Shown here: positions 28,701 through 35,402 of the stretch, piece after piece
How the letters are laid out: the number at the start of each line of letters is the position of its first letter
Numbering within the stretch: position 1 is the first letter of the stretch
NCBI GenBank assembly: GCA_023394875.1
Contig: JAEXAB010000001.1
Span: forward strand, 1-64,000
Length of the DNA stretch: 64,000 nucleotides
Source of the DNA: Bacillota bacterium
GTDB taxonomy: Bacteria > Bacillota > Clostridia > Christensenellales > DTU072
Reading direction: 5' to 3'
Made by a program: the position numbers and the translations under genes
Notes under the pieces: model-generated
Told to the model about the DNA's origin: nothing
Database searches by the model: none
The model's input: only the letters and a program-made list of their open reading frames with translations

Positions 28701-31700
28701 TCTTATAAGTACGCTGTAAACGTAATAGCCGTTGCCTATTGTGGGTGTAAGATCAAAGGAAAAGTTGCTTCCGTGCTCAATTCCGCTATAAACGTTGCCG
28801 TTTAAGGTGTAGTTTGCCGAAGTAAGCGTTCCGGAACCGTTGTCGGCTGCGTAGTTATACGATGCGTTAGTAATAGAATATGTAAAGTTATAGCGGTTAA
28901 TTTCATATACTACCTTTACAATAGTTCTTTCCACAATACCGGTAAAACTTGCCCCAACTTTCCTACCCATATACAAATAAGCGTCGGTAATGTTGGAGTT
29001 TATTGTTTCACTGCTGAAAACGTAATCGGTGACAAGTTCGCTATTGATATAAATAGCCGCGATATGGTAACCGATATTTGCCGTCATAGTAATATTGAGG
29101 TACTCTCCGTAATACGCCTTGCTTACAACCCCTCTACCACTTACCGATAGTACGGTATTGCCGTTAATGCTTGCCGTATCCACAATTACTTCGTAGCTGT
29201 TAATGGCAAACACCGCCTCAATATTGACGTTTTCGCTTGCGATAAAGCTGTATATTCCATAATTGTATTTTTTGACGGCATTGTTATAGCTTAGGTTACT
29301 CCAGTTGCTGTTGGAGAAAGATATTTCCTCTCCGTTAATTTTGAAGGACGATATATAGTTGTTCTGTTCTGCGCTGACAATAACCTCAATAACTTCGCCG
29401 TGATAAATATATCCGCCCATACCCAAAGTTCCGTTGCCGGTGGACGATTTCTGCATAGTGTATCTGTTTTGAGAAGTCGATACGCTGATACTTACGTCGC
29501 CTGTTGAGAAATAATTTGCGGGAATAACAATGTCTAAAATTGTACTTCCTGCATTATGGCTGTCAAAAGGCAAAAGCTTGGGATCGCCGAATTCGTCATA
29601 GCCGGTAATGGACACCGAAGAAATGGTATAGCCTAAATCGGCAATAACTCTGATTGTGTTAGCGGCTGTTGCGTCGCACACAAGATACTGCGCCGAAACG
29701 CCGGAATTGGATAGGAATTCTTCTTGAATTCTAACGTTATAAGTGCTGGCGCCGCCGTTGGTGTCGGCTACTTTATCAGCACACCAAACCTTTATACTTA
29801 CGTCGGCAACCATATTGCTGACTACGTAAGTAAATGTCGTCATATTATAATGAATTTCCTGCTCTACGTCGTTAATAAGAAGTCTTGATATTATCTTACC
29901 CGGGGTGGTAATTTGAAGTTCAAACACCTGCGCGCTATGATATTCCATAACAACGGAATAAGAGCTGTTTAGCTTATTGCCGTTAACAAATACGTTGGTT
30001 GTTGCCGCAGAATTGTTTAGGAAACTTACTTCATAAGTAATAGCCTCATAAACAAATACCATGTTAATGTCTTGAGTAATTTCGGTAAAAGTAATACTGA
30101 AGGTATCCCCTTTCTTAGCTAAAGTAACTTCCTGGAAGGCTCCCCCGTTCTTATAATAACCGCTGATATAATAACCGGTTATCGGGGTTGCGGTAACGGT
30201 GCTGGATCTTTTGAAACCAGGATTTACATTACTTACCGTATGGTGACCTTTTTCGTCATTTTCTACGCTTACTTCATAATCTATATCCTCAAAGCTGAAA
30301 GACAGATTGAAGTTTTCGGTAACCGTCAGCATAAGACAAACGCTTGTTATTCTGTTATCTTTCTTAATTTGGGTGGAATAAACGCTCCTGGAAGTTATAC
30401 TTAGGTCGGATCTGCCTTCACTTAAAAGTTCGGCGTAGCCAAGATAGCTCTCCCCTATTTCATAAAATACGGTATCCTCGTCTATTACTCCACTGTAATT
30501 GAAAATATAAGGAATATTGCCATACAGACTTTCACAATAAATATAACTGTCGGAATTGTATTGGAAACTACCATAATAATAGTAGAAGTTGCCGTTGACG
30601 TTTACTATGCTGATGCCTTGGTCTACGTTGTTTACTTCCCAGTTAAAGAATCTTACGCTGTTATGCATTGCCGTGTACATATCAAACAAACTGCCGTTTA
30701 TTCTAATTCCGCTAATAAACTTTCTGACCGTTAAATTATCCGTAGCGGTAATCTTGTAGAAAACTTTTTCGCCGTAAGTAAAGGTAGTCTGGCTGTTTAC
30801 CGCGCTTGTCTGGGAAAGATTATAGAAGTTAACTTCACTTATTTCCCCACCGCTAATATTAGCGATATTGACAACGCATTCTCTAGTGGCAAAACTTATC
30901 GTTATGCTAAGATTGCTTAGGCACTTATCAAGAACCAGGGTATAACTTATTGTGTCTTCATCAAGATAATCCCTGTAAGAATAATTTGTAAGCACGCTTC
31001 CGGTAGCTCTTCCGCTGACAACGATGTCGCTTATCGCATAAACGTTGTTGGGTGATTCTATAAACAACTCCAATGCGGAATTGTAGCTTATATTAAGGTT
31101 AATGTCGGCATCGGCAAAAGTCACACCGTTATGGGTTATTAGTCCGCCGTAAGAATAATCGCCGTTTTCTATATTTACGCTATATTGAATTGCTCCGAAA
31201 GTAACTAAAATATCGTTGTCGAACTTGTTGTTTACATAAACTATTTTGTTATTAAAACTATCGGTCGGGAAATCGTCTATTTTCACGTTTTCGCCATAGC
31301 TCCAACGTAAGTTCTTTAGTTCAAAGCCCGTCAACGCCTCAAAATATAACACGTAAGTATTGGTTTCATAAATGGTAAAATTACCTCTAAGATCCACTAT
31401 CCTTTCCGACAAATCTCTGCCGTTTCCGTCAAATAGTCCTTCGTTTATTACCAACACCACCTTTCCCGAACCGTTTATATTGACAAACAAGTCATGTGGC
31501 TTAGGCGTCCAAATAGGCGTCATATACAAGGTTTTGCTTGTCATGAAATCTTCATTTTCCAAATATTCGGTCTGCGCGTAAAGTTTGGTCTTGTCGTCTA
31601 CAGGTTTACCGGTAAGAGCATCCTGCCATCCCACAAAGATATAATTTTCCAAAGCGGGGTTTGTTAGGGGCAGTCCGCCGTTAGTTCCGCTTGCAAAGGT

Positions 31701-33176
31701 ATCCTGATACATTACCTTGGTGCGGTGCCATTCATGAATGGCTCCACCATTGTCGGAATAGCGGAAAATTATGTCATACTGGAGTTTTTTCCACTTGGCA
31801 ATTAGTCTAGCCGGCTGTTCAAAAGTAATATCGGTGCCAACAACCGTTTGATTGACGTCGCTTTCTATAAACCAACCCAAGAACTGCAACCCAACAATAT
31901 TGTTTGGTTGCGGCATACCTTCGGCAAAGGATATAGTTGACGTTTCGTATTCGGCAAGAGTTCTGCCAAAGCGCAAACCGCTGATATACAATTCTACGTT
32001 ATTGTTGGCGGGATTTTGATAATTTATAAAAGTAACCGAACTTTCACTATAAGCGAATACCGCTTTGATTTTTACCTGCGTAATATCGGCTACCGCATAA
32101 AAACTCAAGACGTAATCGGATACGCTTGAGCCCGAAGTGGTGGAGTTAAAGTTGACTCCGTAATTATTAATTCCTATTTGATAAGTCTTGTTGTCCTCAC
32201 GGTCTACCTTTCTATATTCGCCGCTGGAGGTTTCTATAAGCCAGTAAGCAAACTCTCTGGAGTTATAAGGAGTTGCGGTAATGCTTGCATAGCTGTTATG
32301 GGCATAATACCCTTCGGCTCTGGCGTCCGTGGTACCCATTTTCGCGCCGTACTGGTCGTTTGGTATCTCCACAATAACGTCGGTCGCCGTCTTGACGTAT
32401 TCGGGATAAATTGTCATGTTCCTGTCAATAACAGAAAAATTCATCGGCACCCAGTTACTGAAAGTATAACCGTATTTTTGCATCTTCGGGTCGCTGGCGG
32501 GCTTAGGTATCTTTGTGGGCGCCTCTCCGTAAGTAACTTTTTCTTCGGAAGCAACTGTTCCGTCATCATAATAAAATCTTACCGTATATTTGGCTTTTTC
32601 AAAAATAGCTATGTACGTTTTATTTTCGGTTACGCCGTAATCTTTGCGGGTAGCATAAGGGAAACCATCGTTCCACTTATAAAAAACGTATCCTGTTTCG
32701 GGTACGGCTATTACCGTTGCGGCATCTCCGCCGTTAACAATTTTTTGAACAGCCGCGCCTTGAATACGTCCGCCTACGCTGGCGTTGTAATTTACCTGAC
32801 AGTCAATGTCAACTACCTTAATGGGCAAAACTTGTTCAAAACCGCCGTAGCTTAACGACAGCTTCTGTTCTCCGGCTACACCTACGTCCAAGCCTTCATG
32901 CGTCATGCTGGCAATAGAAACAATCTCCGAAGTGCCGTCGCTATAAGTGACGGTAACCAATATTTTAGAAAGGTCGCTGCCTATGCCGATTTCTCCGGCA
33001 GTGTTTTCGATACTGACTATTTTTCTTTCGGTTTTGATTTCGTCGTCAAGAGCGGGTAAAAATACAAGCAGCAAAGCAACCAGCGCTATAGCTAGGGCGA
33101 TAATCACTCCGATTACTGCCTTATAGCCCGAACTGGTAAAAATTATTCTGTTTGATGCTCTGTACTTGCCTCTCAT
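19764..33176 (-). CDS. Giant surface protein with Ig-like, InlB-type repeat and GLUG domains, 4470 residues
   Basis: Protein of about 490 kDa. A basic N-terminus is followed by one membrane helix (residues 19-42), probably an uncleaved signal anchor. Residues 50-110 resemble a group 3 bacterial Ig-like domain. InlB B-repeat (Listeria-Bacteroides) units follow up to about residue 520, with GWFIE, FVGWQD and YTFSNW motifs. A very long array of divergent InlB-like beta domains runs to about residue 3300. From residue 3500 (GDGTPVAPYKIYNAAQLQNL) a GLUG-type beta-helix region extends almost to the end. There is no C-terminal anchor, unlike the other two surface proteins here. Tyr, Asn, Thr and Ser are abundant and Cys is rare. 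The ribosome binding site (aaggag) is clear. Likely an adhesin; the ligand is unknown. Confidence 0.85.
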   Translation of the reverse strand: MRGKYRASNRIIFTSSGYKAVIGVIIALAIALVALLLVFLPALDDEIKTERKIVSIENTAGEIGIGSDLSKILVTVTYSDGTSEIVSIASMTHEGLDVGVAGEQKLSLSYGGFEQVLPIKVVDIDCQVNYNASVGGRIQGAAVQKIVNGGDAATVIAVPETGYVFYKWNDGFPYATRKDYGVTENKTYIAIFEKAKYTVRFYYDDGTVASEEKVTYGEAPTKIPKPASDPKMQKYGYTFSNWVPMNFSVIDRNMTIYPEYVKTATDVIVEIPNDQYGAKMGTTDARAEGYYAHNSYASITATPYNSREFAYWLIETSSGEYRKVDREDNKTYQIGINNYGVNFNSTTSGSSVSDYVLSFYAVADITQVKIKAVFAYSESSVTFINYQNPANNNVELYISGLRFGRTLAEYETSTISFAEGMPQPNNIVGLQFLGWFIESDVNQTVVGTDITFEQPARLIAKWKKLQYDIIFRYSDNGGAIHEWHRTKVMYQDTFASGTNGGLPLTNPALENYIFVGWQDALTGKPVDDKTKLYAQTEYLENEDFMTSKTLYMTPIWTPKPHDLFVNINGSGKVVLVINEGLFDGNGRDLSERIVDLRGNFTIYETNTYVLYFEALTGFELKNLRWSYGENVKIDDFPTDSFNNKIVYVNNKFDNDILVTFGAIQYSVNIENGDYSYGGLITHNGVTFADADINLNISYNSALELFIESPNNVYAISDIVVSGRATGSVLTNYSYRDYLDEDTISYTLVLDKCLSNLSITISFATRECVVNIANISGGEISEVNFYNLSQTSAVNSQTTFTYGEKVFYKITATDNLTVRKFISGIRINGSLFDMYTAMHNSVRFFNWEVNNVDQGISIVNVNGNFYYYYGSFQYNSDSYIYCESLYGNIPYIFNYSGVIDEDTVFYEIGESYLGYAELLSEGRSDLSITSRSVYSTQIKKDNRITSVCLMLTVTENFNLSFSFEDIDYEVSVENDEKGHHTVSNVNPGFKRSSTVTATPITGYYISGYYKNGGAFQEVTLAKKGDTFSITFTEITQDINMVFVYEAITYEVSFLNNSAATTNVFVNGNKLNSSYSVVMEYHSAQVFELQITTPGKIISRLLINDVEQEIHYNMTTFTYVVSNMVADVSIKVWCADKVADTNGGASTYNVRIQEEFLSNSGVSAQYLVCDATAANTIRVIADLGYTISSVSITGYDEFGDPKLLPFDSHNAGSTILDIVIPANYFSTGDVSISVSTSQNRYTMQKSSTGNGTLGMGGYIYHGEVIEVIVSAEQNNYISSFKINGEEISFSNSNWSNLSYNNAVKKYNYGIYSFIASENVNIEAVFAINSYEVIVDTASINGNTVLSVSGRGVVSKAYYGEYLNITMTANIGYHIAAIYINSELVTDYVFSSETINSNITDAYLYMGRKVGASFTGIVERTIVKVVYEINRYNFTYSITNASYNYAADNGSGTLTSANYTLNGNVYSGIEHGSNFSFDLTPTIGNGYYVYSVLIRYKSAYSGETEEVIRYFSDAENIVNSRGGTIWFNRFMGFEEGVTANIELINVTYKRNLYTIDLIMESAQGTGSMDISYSNRSYVNSDVILLTEGGDKYYYRPDNKIYTKSGNDYILSSIALTYDTLSGKYIYKIGAQTINLFVEHGIQYTVFVQPTLGYARTAFSVNGENRASLVFDNKYFVNLTRNTEVRVTYTILTYTITYTTSVVAKNLYGNISKELIKNYMDISIKNMDTQVVTTLAFGSDKITLTVNYGVKLQFIALAKFDTTGYYLYNMYVNEMPVTNYNGNVEGEVIYGGANYAQGLTVTGDVNARVSFRIRRYSVTSRISYAESIINESANYVREESGDTIPWGDSAYVKISKGAGYNLDAIMVKRGTNPYSYVILNPDSEIINNLTEQMYYNAINLDTNERRDVLKIVDIKNNIDVVVYFVRKEFTLRYVINNVSNLNNINTTLNAYNNTYPTVNVVTNINNGTWESGHINILNIKYYDEIAAIISPKNGYKIEELLVTVRAIVWDEATSKWITALDEEGNAIIYTINFTETYNDTRSFTFHNPTSPIAMHNVKTDLEITFTVAVKTYTVKTEVFRGGSSLTNDTSINMAVKDVFGNNIILQDGNYQYAQNLTKQNPGTIYVAEHHGYILYTFDVPNGYMFSKLTMNGLEYEAFKTPYIANDYFTYNAQKKSDGYGLPYYSYSIRIPVVDRLIAGRENYVKAQQDIIVNMEVVPITYSVKVFINGVHYQSGIIDNRTTVTDSSTLRVYVPSSASHSDNLRVEPAPLTGYRVTGLTVNLGTQSQDLYGTDYLIGDYTAIKTLNINNTFILDADVLQDILTIYIYYTSAIKTYQVNIGAYAYSYDTALVGAGNNENIIPLDTSAGKVTVSPTTRTGGILEYNGVGLYEYFSNIRFEAYANEGYAIYMIEEYVVTRQDAQGNDVYEWKSINNNLRGITYNIVTELDGKVKHIVNYMVDDYGNRQFRVVYKQKTTVTVYVTSPYKYVSGTVGFGMMNYNYYVTVTAKENGATLNSVYNNGSYIVQDTYIYNVYVGNRISLSYRDTYQKAGQTGYSFKIKNGDNYVIDAAVSTENGTLITSNLVYYLYTEVYSRVTFEKETHGANSLGEGGLVVFNNAGSESSNYSISSAATITGKILNITVKPNQNYIFTGMRVHQIDVAQSKLQGKIVYLTGVEEWLEFDPSTFAEQDTNKFEITSTKDLATGYINYRIVMRGDMELRFEFYRVYEIEYTANYTDVTAINGGNLTYYNPTVSYNEILYSEENDNVAVPASGVYKVSYDSSFKLTAMPAPDNYVFVGWYINGINTYEYLDSVLPGNDYTSKYFYINLDDMGGLIVNNSEVVKLRFIAMYQPIINVALINELYYYNTNTGHWNSWQSGALEAVAYNFDGTAVPYGSFTNKVINTTYNTVSNTKVTYQNKLPAAVYSANWNLFDGIPNNKNVYSKIEVLQLLYQNVKDYDFINNSWENGKINLNMTALSTTVHFTSWQYYNWSTGEYEDITYSYSDASYGLDGTGNPVNITSYYENYKFDMSYLYSGNMPYAICADRADNSNNTLPLIIRPSLWKSVAVELTKYAYINYLGGNLQKNFSPIISPTIDRNSIQNSTELHTSTSDDGLKGEYDYGATIKIMYYSVVDSQGNVLDYTSGGIKYRFLGWFLNWKVNNQTEFRMISDSTSMAGYDLTLQYNFGDEPPNDSMELRATYVTQYKQSLFSYNIAGGTTYSTAYSGGTYAVKDAPAINATVNANTVQFAFYNIATGLITSVAKTEIRTDITANSHVKEFYIDVGTDYNVTLDFTQVGDAESLYAVASGSNMTRFGYDPDYDTQHKILRNGADTGIIVTYTGESNTASSVYKLEVQYYTKAKLTFTNIMYKAGIKVPSAIANNLTGSYADMTVWDIDTGVYGDGNIYADGIVNMKINLTESGINYHGRFDYSPYGYKSGYGIPAVKNLVYPYINTSGQTVTSDQMLFNPADVSYRRAIVIDYSTGYMSYGSLMFGDPSWVNPSTKYTVDNVGDGTPVAPYKIYNAAQLQNLGLYYNYNGYSCLNDAAEKIYFKLFSDIQLQAGVATGSTGTLEPYVNSKAWVPICYYYDSSERIHKGFDGHFDGGNYSLYGLAADGIANLTPIDATDNPLANFDYTNLGGYGIFGCIKEGIVENINIGNAYINLQTFVSSGATGIVSYVGILAARVYNSVINNITFTENAQIVRYGNATYGTARVYINAMDSKGVGLIAGYMENTRMDNISVTSNATNVCIELLGGAGSESATGGIVGQLVGGNEEGNPQLANSLVINVSGGGIILINYQTGQNFTNSGGIFGSVVGGYLNINNPRINVTGTGSKLYIGNTSSINVGGIAGMLSGKNIIMINPFFTSNGTVNTTATNNIKAEFEQNSTTKEQGVFLTASASAPASMGDSIGSGGETSYGKAGSLVGLNKNATIINDVTQYTIKGGVYFFAGTAGGIVGVNSGGLVAKFALFTKNNDANAFKVYFRTTSLQFSNYGGIAGANVNLGVIDDCSFVNTDATKVSGDTTLGGTYMYVFRKDDLVDKDYQSIQNQDTIPPVGKRKKVMPNILTVGGLVGYNTAGVFNSFIKKSRITVNYFNGAAKSDYDWVVLTGGIVGFHNANEGIDADGAYFGSGSGYYPESLKYIRRVQSCYTVGMSIIVLGHIWVDNNSEFPEQSLYLTGKGAATIGGIAGGTNDSIVGQYAISNCYTVNNKYALKFSAWGLNNTGGAGSASAGWFYDGGTLGLGKVQQVNRRGFYMDANIFGICSGYRLETGGGSYANYCWTQGNTVDRITIRATNHGDFEWGGGWGSDPPSPDNKRGIDFTLNDTYQNVLAFWNPGMEPGSINATPFIAMPNPSLSQITIGTTTIEPSPGGTHGSQPLYAGGFVGVVGAWDGRVYRTDPTTGLLVMWHLDADVGSASTCIFGYGKEAIMGYTAYNYAQIYTNANYMTYNYLVRGQLTGTGNRLNSSTYTTFENAN

Positions 33177-33204
33177 AAAGCGCGACTCCTTGACTTCTAG
33201 GGGT

Positions 33205-33227
33205 AAAAGGGCATACTACACCCTTTT
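33205..33227 (-). promoter_or_regulatory. Hairpin at the 5' end of the giant-protein mRNA
   Basis: A 7-bp stem (AAAAGGG/CCCTTTT) with a 9-nt loop begins two nucleotides after the predicted transcription start (33229). Stem-loops in this position are known to protect mRNAs from 5'-dependent decay. It could alternatively act as a weak terminator in the plus direction, since a T-rich run follows there. Confidence 0.45.
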
Positions 33228-33235
33228 GTTTTATT

Positions 33236-33264
33236 ATTATAATATATAAATAATTTTTTTTCAA
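33236..33264 (-). promoter_or_regulatory. Promoter TTGAAA-17-TATAAT of the 4470-residue surface protein
   Basis: The minus-strand -35 TTGAAA (33264-33259) and -10 TATAAT (33241-33236) have 17-nt spacing, predicting a start near 33229 and a 52-nt leader. Confidence 0.7.
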
Positions 33265-33279
33265 GACGTGTGCGTATAT

Positions 33280-33750
33280 TTATTTAATAAATAAAGAAGA
33301 TTTTTCCAAGTCAAGCAAACTCTTTTTAATTTTAACGCCCGCCGCAAAGCCTCCCAATCTCCCGTTGGTATTCACTACTCTGTGACAAGGCACAACAATA
33401 AGCAAAGGATTTTTGTTGCATGCGTTGCCTACCGCCCTATACGCTTTAGGTTTATCAAGCATATCGGCAATGTCTTTATACGTCCAAGTTTGCCCGTACG
33501 GTATTTTTTGTAAAGTATCCCAAACCCTTTTGCAAAACGGCATTGCTTCGTATTTTATAGGCAGATCGAATATTTTTCTTTCCCCCGAAAAATATTCATT
33601 CAATTGTTTTACCGCATCGGTAATCAACGGAGAAAAATCAGACCGAAAAGAGCTTTTTTCTCCATCAAAATAAGAAATACCGACAATATAACCTTCTTCT
33701 TCGGCAATTTCCAATAATCCGATTTTTGTTTCTACAATGCATTTCGTCAT
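33280..33750 (-). CDS. ogt: Methylated-DNA--protein-cysteine methyltransferase
   Basis: Protein of 156 residues of the Ogt/MGMT family. It removes the methyl group from O6-methylguanine (and O4-methylthymine) by suicidal transfer to its own cysteine. The active-site motif PCHRVV lies near residue 122. The DNA-binding helix-turn-helix with its arginine (YRAVGNACNKNP) precedes it, and the LGGFAAG motif follows. The N-terminal domain is short, as in stand-alone Ogt enzymes, and no Ada regulatory domain is fused. The ribosome binding site is clear (gagga). It is a single gene with its own promoter. Confidence 0.93.
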   Translation of the reverse strand: MTKCIVETKIGLLEIAEEEGYIVGISYFDGEKSSFRSDFSPLITDAVKQLNEYFSGERKIFDLPIKYEAMPFCKRVWDTLQKIPYGQTWTYKDIADMLDKPKAYRAVGNACNKNPLLIVVPCHRVVNTNGRLGGFAAGVKIKKSLLDLEKSSLFIK

Positions 33751-33775
33751 AATTTTTTCTCCTCATGTTTTTTAT

Positions 33776-33804
33776 ATTATAACACTTTTTTTCTACTTTG
33801 TCAC
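33776..33804 (-). promoter_or_regulatory. Promoter GTGACA-17-TATAAT of ogt
   Basis: The minus-strand -35 GTGACA (33804-33799) and a perfect -10 TATAAT (33781-33776) have 17-nt spacing, 26 nt before the ogt start. Confidence 0.6.
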
Positions 33805-33810
33805 AAATAC

Positions 33811-33843
33811 AAAACCGACGGCATATTCCCGTCGGTTTGTATT
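33811..33843 (-). terminator. Terminator after the BspA-type fragment
   Basis: An inverted repeat AACCGACGG/CCGTCGGTT with a 7-nt loop lies about 25 nt past the stop codon of the truncated BspA-like gene. On the minus strand it continues into TTGTATTTG. Confidence 0.6.
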
Positions 33844-33865
33844 ATATTAGCATTAAAATTAATCC

Positions 33866-34333
33866 CTAAAAAGAAAGCCAATTTGCATAAAGGGTAATAT
33901 TTTCGGTGATAACAGCAGTTTGAAATTCAAATCTGTTTTGACATTCCGCCTCCAAATACCACCCCTCAAAAGTATAAAATTCGTACGTGGGACTTGCGGG
34001 CTCTTTTATTGTCATACCATAAGGTATATCGATTATTGACGGTATTTCACTGCCACCTTGAGAGTTAAACGTAACACTAGGCATAGCCGTTATAAATTTT
34101 TCATAGAAAGAAAACTTATCAGCAGTTTTATATAATTCTACGCTTGCCGCCGGAACGTAAACGGTATTTATGTCCAAGCCGAAAAAGGTATCTCCGCTTT
34201 CGGGCGGAACTGCCGCTTTCATTGTCACCTTTCTTAGCGCCGAGCTGAATACATTGGCTCCCATACTTTCTATACCGGCGCCGATAACAGCTAAAATAAG
34301 ATTGTCCGAATGGGAGAAAGCCTGCACGCCCAA
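33866..34333 (-). pseudogene. 5'-truncated BspA/InlB-repeat surface protein fragment
   Basis: About 155 codons remain. They begin in the middle of a BspA-type leucine-rich repeat (GVQAFSHSDNL fits the family form ig..aF..c.nL) and end with a complete InlB B-repeat (FEGWYLEAEC ... ITLYANW). No signal peptide, no ribosome binding site and no convincing start codon are present; the first possible start is a TTG at 34333. In the intact gene many more repeats and a secretion signal would precede this. The break is at 34334-34340, exactly where a TetR gene on the other strand is also cut. It is most likely a remnant created by a deletion or inversion. Confidence 0.75.
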
Positions 34334-34336
34334 TAA

Positions 34337-34819
34337 GCGGGCGTCGCCAGAGGCTCATTTTACGTATACTTTCTTTCAAAAGAAGACCTCTCTATCTACA
34401 TGATGTTCGAAGATCTTGGCACGTATCAGGATTACCTTTCCGATTTTTACAACAAACTTGACAAAAAACTCTCTGCAACCGAACTTATTATCGAAGTCGC
34501 CTGTTCTATTAGCTCTATGGTACAAAATATGACGGTAGAAACGGTAAGAACAATGTACAAAATATTTATAGAAAGAAGCGCAACCACAGGCACAGCCTGC
34601 AAAGAAATTTTCGAAATGCCTTTCCTCTTTGTAGAACTATACAAACTAGGTCTAAAAAAAGGAGAATTCAAAGAAACCAATCCTTTATCCGTTGCCGAAA
34701 ACATAAAAACTCTGCTAGTCGGCGTAACCTACGAATGGTGTCTTTATCATCCCAACTACGATTTCATCAGCAGAACAAAATCATTAGTTTCCGACTACAT
34801 AAAAGGTCTGGCAAAATAG
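34337..34819 (+). pseudogene. 5'-truncated TetR family regulator
   Basis: The reading frame starts right after a TAA (34334-34336) with AGVARGSFYVYFLSKEDL. This is the recognition-helix half of a TetR-type DNA-binding domain (typical form AGVakGtfYlYF.sKe.L). About 140 residues of ligand-binding domain follow to 34819. The first 25 or so residues of the HTH domain and the true start are missing. Internal ATGs at 34400 and 34403 could give a protein without the DNA-binding domain, but no ribosome binding site precedes them. The break coincides with the truncated BspA-like gene on the other strand. Confidence 0.75.
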
Positions 34820-34944
34820 AGTAAAGTTAGGAGTGAATAGCGAAAAAGTGCAAACAAAAGGCAAGTATAATTGCGTTTTGTTTGCAACACAGAGTCGTCA
34901 AAACATAATTTGAGAACTTTTTTATTCGGACTTTTTATTTTTAC

Positions 34945-34973
34945 TTGCCAAAATAAAACTAATATGATAATAT
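34945..34973 (+). promoter_or_regulatory. Promoter TTGCCA-17-TAATAT of tRNA-Leu
   Basis: The -35 TTGCCA (34945-34950) and -10 TAATAT (34968-34973) have 17-nt spacing, 15 nt before the mature tRNA. Confidence 0.6.
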
Positions 34974-34988
34974 GTTTAACGCTAACAA

Positions 34989-35074
34989 GCCGAAGTGGTG
35001 GAATGGCAGACGCGGCGGACTCAAAATCCGCTGTTGGCAACAACGTGCGGGTTCAAGTCCCGCCTTCGGCACCA
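34989..35074 (+). tRNA. tRNA-Leu (CAA)
   Basis: A class II tRNA of 86 nt including encoded CCA. The acceptor arms GCCGAAG and CTTCGGC pair fully. The anticodon stem GCGGA/TCCGC encloses CTCAAAA, giving anticodon CAA, which reads UUG. A long variable arm is present (ttggcaacaacg). The T arm is GGGTTCAAGTCCC. It lies directly before the AAA+/HEPN gene pair, a common position for genomic-island insertion. Confidence 0.95.
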
Positions 35075-35082
35075 AGACTAAC

Positions 35083-35119
35083 CTAAGTTGAACCGAAAGG
35101 TTTGGCTTAGGTTTTTTCT
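35083..35119 (+). terminator. Terminator after tRNA-Leu
   Basis: An inverted repeat aacctaag/cttaggtt is followed by a run of T, starting about 10 nt past the tRNA CCA end. Confidence 0.75.
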
Positions 35120-35338
35120 TTGTCAAAATGCAATTTTTTATTTAAGTTTGGAATATGCAAGTGCCGCAAAATAGCGTGGTAATTAAAGCATAGAAAGTCG
35201 TTTTATGCCGCGAAAGGCTCTTTACGGGAGTTTGGGCGTGCTTGTCTGCGGAGCTGCGAAGCGGCGACGCACTTGTTCAAGACAAGCACACGCCAAAATG
35301 CCAATTTTTTTTAGTTTAATTATGGGCTGTACAAAACC
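35120..35338. other. Non-coding stretch with a long imperfect hairpin
   Basis: No gene is visible between the tRNA-Leu terminator and the AAA+ promoter. The stretch contains a GC-rich imperfect inverted repeat: arm tttgggcgtgcttgtc (35231-35246) against gacaagcacacgccaaa (35281-35297), including a perfect 9-bp core GTGCTTGTC/GACAAGCAC. The 34-nt loop holds smaller hairpins (GCT-gcga-AGC and CTTG-tt-CAAG). Its base composition is richer in GC than its surroundings. It could be a remnant of a small mobile element or a structured leader. Confidence 0.45.
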
Positions 35339-35367
35339 TTGAAAATGTTCGGTTTTTATGATATAAT
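35339..35367 (+). promoter_or_regulatory. Promoter TTGAAA-17-TATAAT of the AAA+/HEPN operon
   Basis: The -35 TTGAAA (35339-35344) and a perfect -10 TATAAT (35362-35367) have 17-nt spacing, 36 nt before the ATG at 35403. Confidence 0.75.
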
Positions 35368-35402
35368 ATATAAACAATAAATTATCGGAGTGGAAGATAC
35401 AG

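Noticed and set aside
33177..33279. T-box riboswitch controlling the asnS/aspS transcript
   Set aside because: The leader of the upstream gene is only about 50 nt and lacks the T-box word; the gap before asnS is 44 nt.
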